Notes: generated from the sequence alone by a model not told the origin. 64,000 nt of DNA from Arenicola marina (GCA_964019135.1 OZ025249.1:32749759-32813758), one strand, 5' to 3'. Positions 11,601 through 24,832 are shown, counted from the first letter of the stretch. Translations and numbers: made by a program.

Positions 11601-14600
11601 GTTGGGGGTTACCACTCGGGTGGTCTGATGGCGGTCAGTGAGTTGGAGGTTACCACTCGGGTGGTCTGATGGCGGCCAGTGAGTTGGAGGTTACCACTCG
11701 GGTGGTCTGATGGCGGCCCGTGAGTTATTGGTTACCACTCGGGTGGTCTGATGGCGGCCAGTGAGATGGGGGTTACCACTCGGGTGGTCTGATGGCAGCC
11801 AGTGAGTTGGGGGTTACCACTCGGGTGTCTGATGGCGGTCAGTGAGTTGGAGGTTACCACTCGGGTGGTCTGATGGCGGCCAGTGAGATGGGGGTTACCA
11901 CTCGGGTGGTCTGATGGCGGCCAGTGAGTTGAGGGTTACCACTCGGGTGGTCTGATGGCGGCCAGTGAGATGGGGGTTACCACTCGGGTGGTCTGATGGC
12001 GGTCAGTCAGTTGGAGGTTACCACTCGGGTGGTCTAATGGCGGCCAGTGAGATGGGGGTTACCACTCGGGTGGTCTGATGGCGGCCAGTGAGTTGAGGGT
12101 TACCACTCGGGTGGTCTGATGGCGGCCAGTGAGATGGGGGTTACCACTCGGGTGGTCTGATGGCGGTCAGTCAGTTGGAGGTTACCACTCGGGTGGTCTG
12201 ATGGCGGTCAGTGAGATGGGGGTTACTGCTCGGTTGGTCTGATGGCGGCCAGTGAGTTGAGGGTTACCACTCGGGTGGTCTAATGGCGGCCAGTGAGTTG
12301 GAGGTTACCACTCGGGTGGTCTGATGGCGGCCAGTGAGATGGGGCTTACCACTCGCGGGGTCTGATGGCGGCCAGTGAGTTGGGAGTTACCACTCGGGTG
12401 GTCTGATGGCGGCCAGTGAGTTGGAGGTTACCACTCGGGTGGTCTGATGGCGGCCAGTGAGTTGGGGGTTACCACTCGGGTGGTCTGATGGCCGCCAGTA
12501 AGTTGGAGGTTACCACTCGGGTGGTCTGATGGCGGCCAGTGAGTTGGGGGTTACCACTCGGGGGGTCTGATGGCCGCCAGTAAGTTGGGGGTTACCACTC
12601 GGGTGGTCTGATGGCGGCCAGTGAGTTGGGGGTTACCACTCGGGTGGTCTGATGGCGGCCAGTGAGATGGGGGTTACCACTCGGGTGGTCTGATGGCAGC
12701 CAGTGATTTGGGGGTTACCACTCGGGTGGTCTGATGGCGGCCAGTGATTTGGGGGTTACCACTCGGGTGGTCTGATGGCGGCCAGTGATTTGGGGGTAAC
12801 CACTCGGGTGGTCTGATGGCGGCCAGTGAGTTGGAGGTTACCACTCGGGTGGTCTGATGGCGGACAGGGAGTTGGAGGTTACCACTCGGGTGGTCTGATG
12901 GCGGCCAGTGAGTTGGGGGTTACCACTCGGGTGGTCTGATGGCGGTCAGTGAGTTGGAGGTTACCACTCGGGTGGTCTGATGGCGGTCAGTGAGATGGGG
13001 GTTACCACTCGGGTGGTCTGATGGCGGCCAGTGAGATGGGGCTTACCACTCGGGGGGTCTGATGGCGGCCAGTGAGTTAGAGGTTACCACTCGGGTGGTC
13101 TGATGGCGGCCAGTGAGTTGGGGGTTGCCACTCGGGTGGTCTGATGGCCGCCAGTAAGTTGGAGGTTACCACTCGGGTGGTCTGATGGCGGCCAGTGAGT
13201 TGGGGGTTACCACTCGGGGGGTCTGATGGCCGTCAGTAAGTTGGGGGTTACCACTCGGGTGGTCTGATGGCGGCCAGTGAGTTGGGGGTTATCACTCGGG
13301 TGGTCTGATGGCGGCCAGTGATTTGGGGGTTACCACTCGGGTGGTCTGATGGCGGCCAAGGAGTTGGGGTTACCACTCGGGTGGTCTGATGGCGGCCAGT
13401 GAGTTGGAGGTTACCACTCGGGTGGTCTGATGGCGGCCAGTGAGATGGGGCTTACCACTCGCGGGGTCTGATGGCGGCCAGTGAGTTGGGAGTTACCACT
13501 CGGGTGGTCTGATGGCGGCCAGTGAGTTGGAGGTTACCACTCGGGTGGTCTGATGGCGGCCAGTGAGTTGGGGGTTACCACTCGGGTGGTCTGATGGCCG
13601 CCAGTAAGTTGGAGGTTACCACTCGGGTGGTCTGATGGCGGCCAGTGAGTTGGGGGTTACCACTCGGGGGGTCTGATGGCCGCCAGTAAGTTGGGGGTTA
13701 CCACTCGGGTGGTCTGATGGCGGCCAGTGAGTTGGGGGTTACCACTCGGGTGGTCTGATGGCGGCCAGTGAGATGGGGGTTACCACTCGGGTGGTCTGAT
13801 GGCAGCCAGTGATTTGGGGGTTACCACTCGGGTGGTCTGATGGCGGCCAGTGATTTGGGGGTTACCACTCGGGTGGTCTGATGGCGGCCAGTGATTTGGG
13901 GGTAACCACTCGGGTGGTCTGATGGCGGCCAGTGAGTTGGAGGTTACCACTCGGGTGGTCTGATGGCGGACAGGGAGTTGGAGGTTACCACTCGGGTGGT
14001 CTGATGGCGGCCAGTGAGTTGGGGGTTACCACTCGGGTGGTCTGATGGCGGTCAGTGAGTTGGAGGTTACCACTCGGGTGGTCTGATGGCGGTCAGTGAG
14101 ATGGGGGTTACCACTCGGGTGGTCTGATGGCGGCCAGTGAGATGGGGCTTACCACTCGGGGGGTCTGATGGCGGCCAGTGAGTTAGAGGTTACCACTCGG
14201 GTGGTCTGATGGCGGCCAGTGAGTTGGGGGTTGCCACTCGGGTGGTCTGATGGCCGCCAGTAAGTTGGAGGTTACCACTCGGGTGGTCTGATGGCGGCCA
14301 GTGAGTTGGGGGTTACCACTCGGGGGGTCTGATGGCCGTCAGTAAGTTGGGGGTTACCACTCGGGTGGTCTGATGGCGGCCAGTGAGTTGGGGGTTATCA
14401 CTCGGGTGGTCTGATGGCGGCCAGTGATTTGGGGGTTACCACTCGGGTGGTCTGATGGCGGCCAAGGAGTTGGGGTTACCACTCGGGTGGTCTGATGGCG
14501 GCCAGTGATTTGGAGGTTACCACTCGGGTGGTCTGATGGCGGCCAGTGAGATGGGGGTTACCACTCGGGTGGTCTGATGGCGGCCAGTAAGTTGGGGGTT

Positions 14601-17600
14601 ACCACTCGGGTGGTCTAATGGCGGCCAGTGAGTTGGGGGTTACCACTCGGGTGGTCTGATGGCGGTCAGTGAGTTGGAGGTTACCACTCGGGTGGTCTGA
14701 TGGCGGCCAGTGAGTTGGGGGTTACCACTCGGGTGGTCTGATGGCGGCCCGTGAGTTATTGGTTACCACTCGGGTGGTCTGATGGCGGCCAGTGAGATGG
14801 GGGTTACCACTCGGGTGGTCTGATGGCAGCCAGTGAGTTGGGGGTTACCACTCGGGTGGTCTGATGGCGGTCAGTGAGTTGGAGGTTACCACTCGGGTGG
14901 TCTGATGGCGGCCAGTGAGATGGGGGTTACCACTCGGGTGGTCTGATGGCGGCCAGTGAGTTGGGGGTTACCACTCGGGTGGTCTGATGGCGGCCAATGA
15001 GTTGGGGGTTACCACTCGGGTGGTCTGATGGCGGCCAGTGATTTGGAGATTACCACTCGAGTGGTCTGATGGCGGTCAGTGAGTTGGAGGTTACCACTCA
15101 GGTGGTCTGATGGCGGCCAGTGAGATAGGGGTTACCACTCGGGTGGTCTGATGGCGGCCAGTGAGATGGGGCTTACCACTCGGGTGGTCTGATGGCGGCC
15201 AGTGAGTTGGGAGTTACCACTCGGGTGGTCTGATGGCGGCCAGTGAGTTGGAGGTTACCACTCGGGTGGTCTGATGGCGGCCAGTGAGATGGGGCTTACC
15301 ACTCGGGGGGTCTGATGGCGGCCAGTGAGTTGGGAGTTACCACTCGGGTGGTCTGATGGCGGCCAGTGAGTTGGAGGTTACCACTCGGGTGGTCTGATGG
15401 CGGCCAGTGAGATGGGGGTTACCACTCGGGTGGTCTGATGGCGGCCAGTGAGATGGGGCTTACCACTCGGGGGGTCTGATGGCGACCAGTGAGTTAGAGC
15501 TCACCACTCGGGTGGTCTGATGGCGGCCAGTGAGTTGGGGGTTACCACTCGGGTGGTCTGATGGCCGCCAGTAAGTTGGAGGTTACCACTCGGGTGGTCT
15601 GATGGCGGCCAGTGAGTTGGGGGTTACCACTCGGGGGGTCTGATGGCCGTCAGTAAGTTGGGGGTTACCACTCGGGTGGTCTGATGGCGGCCAGTGAGTT
15701 GGGGGTTACCACTCGGGTGGTCTGATGGCGGCCAGTGATTTGGGGGTTACCACTCGGGTGGTCTGATGGCGGCCAATGAGTTGGGGGTTACCACTCGGGT
15801 GGGCTGATGGCGGCCAGTGATTTGGAGGTTACCACTCGGGTGGTCTGATGGCGGCCAGTACGTTGGGGGTTACCACTCGGGTGGTCTAATGGCGGCCAGT
15901 AAGTTGGGGGTTACCACTCGGGTGGTCTGATGGCGGTCAGTGAGTTGGAGGTTACCACTCGGGTGGTCTGATGGCGGCCAGTGAGTTGGAGGTTACCACT
16001 CGGGTGGTCTGATGGCGGCCCGTGAGTTATTGGTTACCACTCGGGTGGTCTGATGGCGGCCAGTGAGATGGGGGTTACCACTCGGGTGGTCTGATGGCAG
16101 CCAGTGAGTTGGGGGTTACCACTCGGGTGTCTGATGGCGGTCAGTGAGTTGGAGGTTACCACTCGGGTGGTCTGATGGCGGCCAGTGAGATGGGGGTTAC
16201 CACTCGGGTGGTCTGATGGCGGCCAGTGAGTTGAGGGTTACCACTCGGGTGGTCTGATGGCGGCCAGTGAGATGGGGGTTACCACTCGGGTGGTCTGATG
16301 GCGGTCAGTCAGTTGGAGGTTACCACTCGGGTGGTCTAATGGCGGCCAGTGAGATGGGGGTTACCACTCGGGTGGTCTGATGGCGGCCAGTGAGTTGAGG
16401 GTTACCACTCGGGTGGTCTGATGGCGGCCAGTGAGATGGGGGTTACCACTCGGGTGGTCTGATGGCGGTCAGTCAGTTGGAGGTTACCACTCGGGTGGTC
16501 TGATGGCGGTCAGTGAGATGGGGGTTACTGCTCGGTTGGTCTGATGGCGGCCAGTGAGTTGAGGGTTACCACTCGGGTGGTCTGATGGCGGCCAGTGAGT
16601 TGGAGGTTACCTCTCGGGTGGTCTGATGGCGGCCAGTGAGATGGGGGTTACCACTCGGGTGGTCTGATGGCAGCCAGTGAGTTGGAGGTTACCACTCGGT
16701 TGGTCTGATGGCGGCCAGTGAGAGGGGGGTTACCACTCGGGTGGTCTGATGGCGGCCAGTGAGTTGAGGGTTACCACTCGGGTGGTCTGATGGCGGCCAG
16801 TGAGTTGGAGGTTACCACTCGGGTGGTCTGATGGCGGCCAGTGAGATGGGGGTTACCACTCGGGTGGTCTGATGGCGGCCAGTGAGATGGGGGTTACCAC
16901 TCGGGTGGTCTGATGGCGGCCAGTGAGATGGGGCTTACCACTCGCGGGGTCTGATGGCGGCCAGTGAGTTGGGAGTTACCACTCGGGTGGTCTGATGGCG
17001 GCCAGTGAGTTGGAGGTTACCACTCGGGTGGTCTGATGGCGGCCAGTGAGTTGGGGGTTACCACTCGGGTGGTCTGATGGCCGCCAGTAAGTTGGAGGTT
17101 ACCACTCGGGTGGTCTGATGGCGGCCAGTGAGTTGGGGGTTACCACTCGGGGGGTCTGATGGCCGCCAGTAAGTTGGGGGTTACCACTCGGGTGGTCTGA
17201 TGGCGGCCAATGAGTTGGGGGTTACCACTCGGGTGGTCTGATGGCGGCCAGTGATTTGGGGGTTACCACTCGGGTGGTCTGATGGCGGCCAATGAGTTGG
17301 GGGTTACCACTCGGGTGGTCTGATGGCGGCCAGTGATTTGGAGGTGACCACTCGGGTGGTCTGATGGCGGCCAGTAAGTTGGGGGTTACCACTCGGGTGG
17401 TCTAATGGCGGCCAGTGAGTTGGGGGTTACCACTCGGGTGGTCTGATGGCGGTCAGTGAGTTAGAGGTGACCACTCGGGTGGTCTGATGGCGGCCAGTGA
17501 GTTGGGGGTTACCACTCGGGTGGTCTGATGGCGGCCCGTGAGTTATTGGTTACCACTCGGGTGGTCTGATGGCAGCCAGTGAGTTGGGGGTTACCACTCG

Positions 17601-19399
17601 GGTGGTCTGATGGCGGTCAGTGAGTTGGAGGTTACCACTCGGGTGGTCTGATGGCGGCCAGTGAGATGGGGGTTACCACTCGGGTGGTCTGATGGCGGCC
17701 AGTGAGTTGGGGGCTACCACTCGGGTGGTCTGATGGCGGCCAGTGAGTTGGGGGTTACCACTCGGGTGGTCTGATGGCGGTCAGTGAGTTGGAGGTTACC
17801 ACTCTTGTGGTCTGATGGCGGCCAGTGAGTTGGGGGTTACCACTCGGGTGGTCTGATGGCGGCCCGTGAGTTATTGGTTACCACTCGGGTGGTCTGATGG
17901 CGGCCTGTGAGTTATTGGTTACCACTCGGGTGGTCTGATGGCGGCCAGTGAGATGGGGGTTACCACTCGGGTGGTCTGATGGCGGCCAGTGAGTTGGGGG
18001 TTACCACTCGGGTGGCCTAATGGCGGCCAGTGAGTTGGGGGTTACCACTCGGGTGGTCTGATGGCGGCCAGTGAGTTGGGGGTTACCACTCGGGTGGTCT
18101 GATGGCGGTCAGTGAGATGGGTGTGACCACTCGGGTGGTCTGATGGCGGTCAGTGAGTTGGGGGTTACCACTCGGGTGGTCTGATGGCGGCCAATGATTT
18201 AGAGGTTACCACTCGGGTGGTCTGATGGCGGCCAGTGAGTTGGGGGTTACCACTCGGGTGGTCTGATGGCGGTCAGTGAGATGGGGGTTACCACTCGGGT
18301 GGTCTGATGGCGGTCAGTGAGATGGAGGTTACCACTCGGGTGGTCTGATGGCGGCCAGTGAGATGGGTCTTACCACTCGGGTGGTCTGATGGCGGCCAGT
18401 GATTTGGGGGTTACCACTCGGGTGGTCTGATGGCGGCCAGTGAGTTGGAGGGTACCACTCGGGTGGTCTGATGGCGGCCAGTGAGTTGGAGGTTGCCACT
18501 CGGGGGGTCTGATGGCGGCCAGTGAGTTGGAGGTTACCACTCGGGTGGTCTAATGGCGGTCAGTGAGATGGGGGTTACCACTCGGGTGGTCTGATGGCGG
18601 TCAGTGAGTTGGAGGTTACCACTCCGGTGGTCTGATGGCGGTCAGTGAGATGGGGGTTACCACTCGGGTGGTCTGATGGCGGTCAATGAGTTATTGGTTA
18701 CCACTCGGGTGGTCTGATGGCGGCCAGTGAGTTGGGGGTTACCACTCAGGTGGTCTGATGGCGGTCAGTGAATTTTTGGTTACCACTCGGGTGGTCTGAT
18801 GGCAGCCAGTGAGTTGGATGTTACCACTCGGGTGGTCTGATGGCGGCCAGTGAGATGGGGGTTACCACTCGGGTGGTCTGATGGCGGCCAGTGAGATGGG
18901 GGTTACCACTCGGGTGGTCTGATGGCGGTCAGTGAGATGTGGGTTACCACTCGGGTGGTCTGATTGCGGCCAGTGAGTTGGGGGTTACCACTCGGGTGGT
19001 CTGATGGCGGTCAGTGAGATGGGGGTTACCACTCGGGTGGTCTGATGGCGGTCAGTGCGTTGGGGGTTACCACTCGGGTGGTCTGATGGCGGCCAATGAG
19101 TTAGAGGTGACCACTCGGGTGGTCTGATGGCGGCCAGTGAGTTGGGGGTTAGCACTCGGGTGGTCTGATGGCGGTCAGTGAGATGGGGGTTACCACTCGG
19201 GTGGTCTGATGGCGGTCAGTGAGATGGGGGTTACCACTCGGGTGGTCTGATGGCGGCCAGTGAGATGGGGGTTACCACTCGGGTGGTCTGATGGCGGTCA
19301 GTGAGATGGGGGTTACCATTCGGGTTGTCTGATGGCGGTCAGTGAGTTGGGGGTTACCACTCGGGTGGTCTGATGGCGGCCAATGAGTTAGAGGTTACC
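8604..19399. repeat. 41-bp minisatellite, about 263 units (10.8 kb)
   Basis: The unit contains GGGGGTTACCACTCGGGTGG followed by TCTGATGGCGGCCAGTGA. Variable positions include GAGTTG/GAGATG/GATTTG, GGCC/GGTC/GGAC and GGGTGG/GGGGGG. Each unit has the small inverted repeat ACCAC-TCGG-GTGGT. Rare variants recur in the same order at distances of about 1.1 kb (12693 and 13799) and about 4.14-4.30 kb (10611 and 14749; 11718 and 16020), which shows higher-order block duplication. The units contain stop codons, so no long open frames occur, in contrast to the other arrays in this window. Confidence 0.97.
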
Positions 19400-19952
19400 T
19401 GTCTAACTTGCAGTTTGTTTTCTTTGAATGCTTATTAATGTCGTGCATTGCCTGGAGACCGCCTGGAGGTCTGGCCCCTGGTACAACCCAATAGCCATTT
19501 CCTTCATAGGTAGCGCCCCAGTTATATAACCCGGTGTCTTCTTCAATGGGAATTTTGCTGGTTGGTTAACTGTGGCCCGCCTCCAGCCACACTGCTCTAC
19601 AAATAACAATGACCGGGTTTCTATTCCTCGTACCGTGTGATTATGTTACTGCGGTAATGATGCGCCTTTTAGTTACGACTGATGGTCTGGAACTGTCGAA
19701 CAACGACAATTCTCACATTATGGGCACCGAACTCTTTGCGACGCAGGCCTAACGCTGTTTCCAAGTGAATCCATATCGGCGCGGAGGGCGAGGCGGATGG
19801 GGTGGGGTCGGGGTGGGGTGAGTTGATGTGGTGTTGGAGCGAGGGGGCGGGGGGGGGGGCTGTATTAGTGGGGACAAGCGTAATTTCCAGCCGTCCACTT
19901 GAGCCCCAGGTACACATTGGTGAACAATTACTAAAGGTTATATTAGTAATTG
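19400..19952. other. Spacer between two minisatellites
   Basis: Short unrecognised open frames on the minus strand (19403-19609, 19669-19917) have no family features. A G-rich tract (about 19797-19860) leads into the next array. Confidence 0.4.
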
Positions 19953-22459
19953 AGAGGAACCCAGTGCCCGGAGGTGGAGTACAGTGGTGGTGGTGGTACC
20001 ATGGAGTGGGGAACCCAGTGCCCGGAGGTGGAGTACAGTGGTGGTGGGGGTACCATGGAGTGGGGAACCCAGTGCCCGGAGGTGGAGTACAGTGGTGGTG
20101 GTGGTACCATGGAGTGGGGAACCCAGTGCCCGGGGGTGGAGAACAGTGGTGGTGGGGGTACCATGGAGTGGTGAACCCAGTGCCCGGAGGTGGAGTACAG
20201 TGGTGGTGGGGGTACCATGGAGTGGGAAACCCAGTGCCCGGAGGTGGAGTACAGTGGTGGTGGTACCATGGAGTGGGGAACCCAGTGCCCGGGGGTGGAG
20301 AACAGTGGTGGTGGGGGTACCATGGAGTGGGGAACCCAGTGCCCGGAAGTGGAGTACAGTGGTGGTGGTGGTATCATGGAGTGGGGAACCCAGTGCCCGG
20401 GGGTGGAGTACAGTGGTGGTGGTACCATGGAGTTGGGAACCCAGTGCCCGGGGGTGGAGTACAGTGGTGGTGGTGGTACCATGGAGTGGGGAACCCAGTG
20501 CCCGGAGGTGGAGTACAGTGGTGGTGGTGGTACCATGGAGTGGGGAACCCAGTGCCCGGAGGTGGAGTACAGTGGTGGTGGTGGTATCATGGAGTGGGGA
20601 ACCCAGTGCCCGGAAGTGGAGTACAGTGGTGGTGGTGGTATCATGGAGTGGGGAACCCAGTGCCCGGGGGTGGAGTACAGTGGTGGTGGTACCATGGAGT
20701 TGGGAACCCACCACCCGGAGGTGGAGTACAGTGGTGGTGCGGGGACCATGGGGTGGGGAACCCAGTGCACGGGGGTGGAGTACAGTGGTGGTGGTGGTAC
20801 CATGGAGTGGGGAACCCAGTGCCCGGAGGTGGAGTACAGTGGTGGTGGTACCATGGAGTGGGGAACCCAGTGCCCGGAGGTGGAGTACAGTGGTGGTGGG
20901 GGTACCATGGATTGGGGAACCCAGTGCCCGGAGGTGGAGTACAGTGGTGGTGGTGGTACCATAGAGTGGGGAACCCAGTGCCCGGAGGTGGAGTACAGTA
21001 GTGGTGGTACCATGGAGTGGGGAACCTAGTGCCCGGGGGTGGAGTACAGTGGTGGTGGTGGTACCATAGAGTGGGGAACCCAGTGCCCGGAGGTGGAGTA
21101 CAGTGGTGGTGGTACCATGGAGTGGGGAACCCAGTGCCCGGGGGTGGAGTACAGTGGTGGTGGGGGTACCATGGAGTGGGGAACCCAGTGCCCGGAGGTG
21201 GAGTACAGTGGTGGTGGTACCATGGAGTGGGGAACCCAGTGCCCGGGGGTAGAGTACAGTGGTGGTGGTACCATGGAGTGGGGAACCCAGTGCCCGGAGG
21301 TGGAGTAGAGTGGTGGTGGTGGTACCATGGAGTGGGGAACCCAGTGCCCGGAGGTGGAGTACAGTGGTGGTGCGGAGACCATGGATTGGGGAACCCAGTG
21401 CCCGGAGGTGGAGTACAGTGGTGGTGGTGGTACCATGGAGTGGGGAACCCAGTGCCCGGAGGTGGAGTACAGTGGTGGTGCGGAGACCATGGAGTGGGGA
21501 ACCCAGTGCCCGGGGGTGGAGTACAGTGGTGGTGGGGGTACCATGGAGTGGGGAACCCAGTGCCCGGAGGTGGAGTACAGTGGTGGTGCGGAGACCATGG
21601 AGTGGGGAACCCAGTGTCCGGGGGTGGAGTACAGTGGTGGTGGGGGTACCATGGTGTGGGGAACCCAGTGCCCGGAGGTGGAGTACAGTGGTGGTGCGGA
21701 GACCATGGAGTGGGGAACCCAGTGCCCGGGTGTGGAGTACAGTGGTGGTGGTACCATGGAGTGGGGAACCCAGTGCCCGGGGGTGGAGTACCGTGGTGGT
21801 GGGAGTACAATGGAGTGGGGAACCCAGTGCCCGGAGGTGGAGTACAGTGGTGGTGGTGGTACCATGGAGTGGGGAACCCAGTGCCCGGGGGTGGAGTACA
21901 GTGGTGGTGGGGTACCATGGAGTGGGGAACCCAGTGCCCGGAGGTGGAGTACAGTGGTGGTGGGAGTACAATGGAGTGGGGAACCCAGTGCCCGGAGGTG
22001 GAGTACAGTGGTGGTGGTGGTACCATGGAGTGGGGAACCCAGTGCCCGGGGGTGGAGTACAGTGGTGGTGGGGGTACCATGGAGTGGGGAACCCAGTGCC
22101 CGGAGGTGGAGTACAGTGGTGGTGGTGGTAGCATGGAGTGGGGAACCCAGTGCCCGGGGGTGGAGTACAGTGGTGGTGGTACCATAGAGTGGGGAACCCA
22201 GTGCCCGGGGGTGGAGTACAGTGGTGGTGGTACCATGGAGTGGGGAACCCAGTGCCCGGGGGTGGAGTACAGAGGTGGTGGGGGTACCATGGAGTGGGAA
22301 ACCCAGTGCCCGGAGGTGGAGTACAGTGGTGGTGGTGGTACCATGGAGTGGGGAACCCAGTGCCCGGGGGTGGAGTACAGTGGTGGTGGTGGTACCATGG
22401 AGTGGGGAACCCAGTGCCCGGGGGTGGAGTACAGTGGTGGTGGTACCATGGAGTGGGGA
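19953..22459. repeat. 51/54-bp G-rich minisatellite, about 47 units
   Basis: Each unit runs through ACCATGGAGTGGGGAACCCA, GTGCCCGGAGGTGGAGTACA and a short GTGGTGGTGG tract. Length differences come mainly from gain or loss of one GGT triplet, so most units are 51 or 54 bp and keep a reading frame. Other variants replace GGTGGTACC with GGTGCGGAGACC. The plus strand is strongly G-rich. Long open frames on both strands reflect the triplet-based lengths and lack of stops; their products are pure repeats without domains. Confidence 0.97.
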
Positions 22460-23037
22460 GGGGGACACGAGAGTGTGTTTGTGCAGAGGGGGTGGGGGTT
22501 GAAACCATGGGACCAACGAAAACCTTCACGAGACACCGCGATATTACAACGTGACTCATCTCGTTTTTACTGAGCGTCGGGAAAAAGATGATTGGCAGTC
22601 GACCTGGCCGGTCGCCGACCAGGAGCATTCCCCCACCCCCTCCTCATTCCCCCACCCCCTCCTCATTCACTGATATTCTAGACTATAGACTAGATTCCAA
22701 TCACCGATATTTTCAATTGGATGTCTGGTGAATCCTGAATGAACTATTATATTTTGTGAACGATAACATAAAAGTCAAGATATAAGGCACATGAAAGGCT
22801 GGGCTGGGACCAAATACTGGGCTGGAAAGTCGCCCTATGTATTGCAGATCGATTACGCGGTTGTCATGGTGATGTTACCGCGTTGGAATCACGTTCACCT
22901 AAAATTACCGGAATCCCCCACCCCCACCCTCCCATATACACTCTCCATTTAATACCCGCATGTTCTCCCTCCCTCCGTCTTCCTCGCACCCCCCCCCCCC
23001 CGCCCAAATTCATCACCCCGCTCCCGGGCTTCTAATT
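22460..23037. other. Spacer, no recognised gene
   Basis: Contains a tandem duplication of a C-rich segment, ATTCCCCCACCCCCTCCTC, at about 22627-22667, and a long C run near 22990-23002. Nothing else was recognised. Confidence 0.45.
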
Positions 23038-23432
23038 AGTTGTGATATCACATGAGGGATGGAGGATTTAAGATCCCACTGGCTATACAAATAGTTGTGA
23101 TATAACATAAAGAATATGGAGGCTTTAAGATCCCGGTGGCTATGCGAATAGTTGTGATATAACATAAAGAATATGGAGGCTTTAAGATCCCGGTGGCTAT
23201 GCGAATAGTTGTGATATAACATAAAGAATATGGAAGCTTTAAGATCCCGGTGGCTATGCGAATAGTTGTGATATAACATAAAGAATATGGAGGCTTTAAG
23301 ATCCCGGTGGCTATGCGAATAGTTGTGATATAACATAAAGAATATGGAGGCTTTAAGATCCCGGTGGCTATGCGAATAGTTGTGATATCACACGAACAGG
23401 GAGGTTTCAAGATTCCACTGACTATGCAAATA
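23038..23432. repeat. 57-bp minisatellite, about 7 units
   Basis: Successive copies begin with AACATAAAGAATATGGAGGC at 57-bp spacing (for example 23104 and 23161) and continue with TTTAAGATCCCGGTGGCTAT. The inner copies are almost identical and the outer two at each end are diverged, as expected when turnover is concentrated in the centre of an array. The unit length is a multiple of three, which explains the repetitive minus-strand frames. Confidence 0.95.
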
Positions 23433-23792
23433 CATAAAAAACATGGACATGGCATCACTAGCAGAAGGCAACCTGTGCGTGGTTGAGGATCATTAAAAAA
23501 GCTACTTTTTACGACATTGAGTTGCGGCCTTACCAGCCTTTTCCGTTTAGCGTCTCATTTACGATGCAAAAACTGGCATCCTGCCGGTGAGTTCTGTAGG
23601 AAATATAGATTTCCTGTCGACAACTGGCTAACGGTCAGTTGTTGTTTATCTCGAAGTTTAACAAGCATGCCCGCCTTACAAGAGTATCTTTCAGTGCCCG
23701 ATCTGCACCCGTAATTCCTCCGATGTACGTCTGCTCCGGCAGGCGTCATAAAGTGCAGGTATTTGCGTTCCCCGGGATTTGGCTTCTTATTT
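23433..23792. other. No recognised gene
   Basis: Overlapping open frames on both strands (23517-23714 plus, 23555-23749 minus) have no recognised features. Confidence 0.4.
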
Positions 23793-24036
23793 CACCGTGA
23801 ACTGGGAATAAGGAAAATAATTCTTCGTGAACTGGGAACGGAGTATTAGCCGACCGCCGTGATCAAGGATTTTCATTAATCCTGAACTGGGAATTTTAAT
23901 ATTAAATAACCGTGAATGGGGATATCATCAATTTAGTATCGTGTATCGGCCCTTCCTCTGCATGCGGAGAGTTCTGCTTTTAATTCATCGTGACCTAGGA
24001 ATAAAGAAATGTAATCCTCGTGATCTGGGAACACGA
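23793..24036. repeat. Degenerate dispersed/tandem motif CGTGAACTGGGAA
   Basis: The motif CGTGAACTGGGAA recurs imperfectly about six times (near 23795, 23825, 23882, 23911, 23989 and 24018), usually followed by AT-rich sequence and preceded by a T-rich stretch. Spacing is irregular (about 30-75 bp), so this is either a heavily decayed minisatellite or a cluster of related sites. Confidence 0.5.
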
Positions 24037-24551
24037 AAATTTGTTTGAAGGTCTTCGCTTGACCAATGTGTTATATTCATGGACTTGTGATTTTTATTAA
24101 TGGACTTAAAACTGGTCTACTTCCCCGTAGACGTAGGCTGTTGTACCCCTATAACAGGACTTCGCCCAACACGTAATTTTTAACAGCACGATTATATTCG
24201 CACTTTAGGTACGTGTCCATGGGGAAGTATTGCAGGGGACGTGCCGCTGAAAAGGGTGTCTTTTCGTGCATTTCCGTACGCCAATGGTTCTAAATTATGC
24301 ACTTTTGGTTTCTGCATGGGCATACTTTGGGGGCCAGTTGGTACGCCAATGGGTCTGCTCAATTATACATATCTGTATCTAGTTACCCCCCCCCCCCCCC
24401 GCCATCCCGGGACACGTCCTTTTTACGGTAGGATTAGTAGTCGCACGAGATATGCGTCCTTTTTACCCTGACTTTGGGCTAAATTGGGGCGTGTCCTGGG
24501 ATTGTGAGAAGGGGCAGACTCACACAAATGTTCCGGATCAGACTTAATGCC
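24037..24551. other. No recognised gene
   Basis: Mixed sequence with a C run near 24387-24400. A 76-codon plus-strand open frame at 24241-24471 is unrecognised. Confidence 0.4.
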
Positions 24552-24652
24552 GATCCTGTCTCAATCCGGCATCTGTCTGAATTCGGCATATGTCTGAATC
24601 TGGCATCTGTCTGAATCCGCCATCCGTCTGAATCCGGAACCTGTCTGAAAAC
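24552..24652. repeat. 18-bp minisatellite, about 5 units
   Basis: Imperfect copies of AATCCGGCATCTGTCTGA follow each other at 18-bp spacing. The array directly abuts the repeat-element copy that starts at about 24655. Confidence 0.8.
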
Positions 24653-24654
24653 TT

Positions 24655-24832
24655 AATGAAACCACGTCCCCTTTTCACCTTGGGAAGCTGAACATACACT
24701 GTTAAAGTCGGCTTCTCCGAGCACCCCCCCCCCCCCCCACCCTCGGTCGGAAGTTTTTTAGAGAGCACACTCCACACCCCCGGTCAACCCCCCCCCCCCC
24801 CCCCCCCCCTTGGCAAATTCCTAGATGGTCTT
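24655..24832. repeat. Partial copy of the poly-C/GGCGGATCTAGGA element family
   Basis: This segment shares TTGGGAA.CTGAACATACAC, GTTAAAGTCG, GGTCGGAAGTTTT, AGAGAGCA and CAAATTCCTAGAT with 37124-37453, in the same order and orientation, with long C runs between the blocks. The outer end differs from the 37-kb copy after CCTAGAT, so this one is truncated or diverged. Dispersed copies in one window indicate an interspersed repeat. Confidence 0.75.

Noticed and set aside
8604-19399. Possible CRISPR array
   Set aside because: There are no unique spacers between repeats, the whole 41-bp unit is repeated, no cas genes are present and the sequence is eukaryotic in character.
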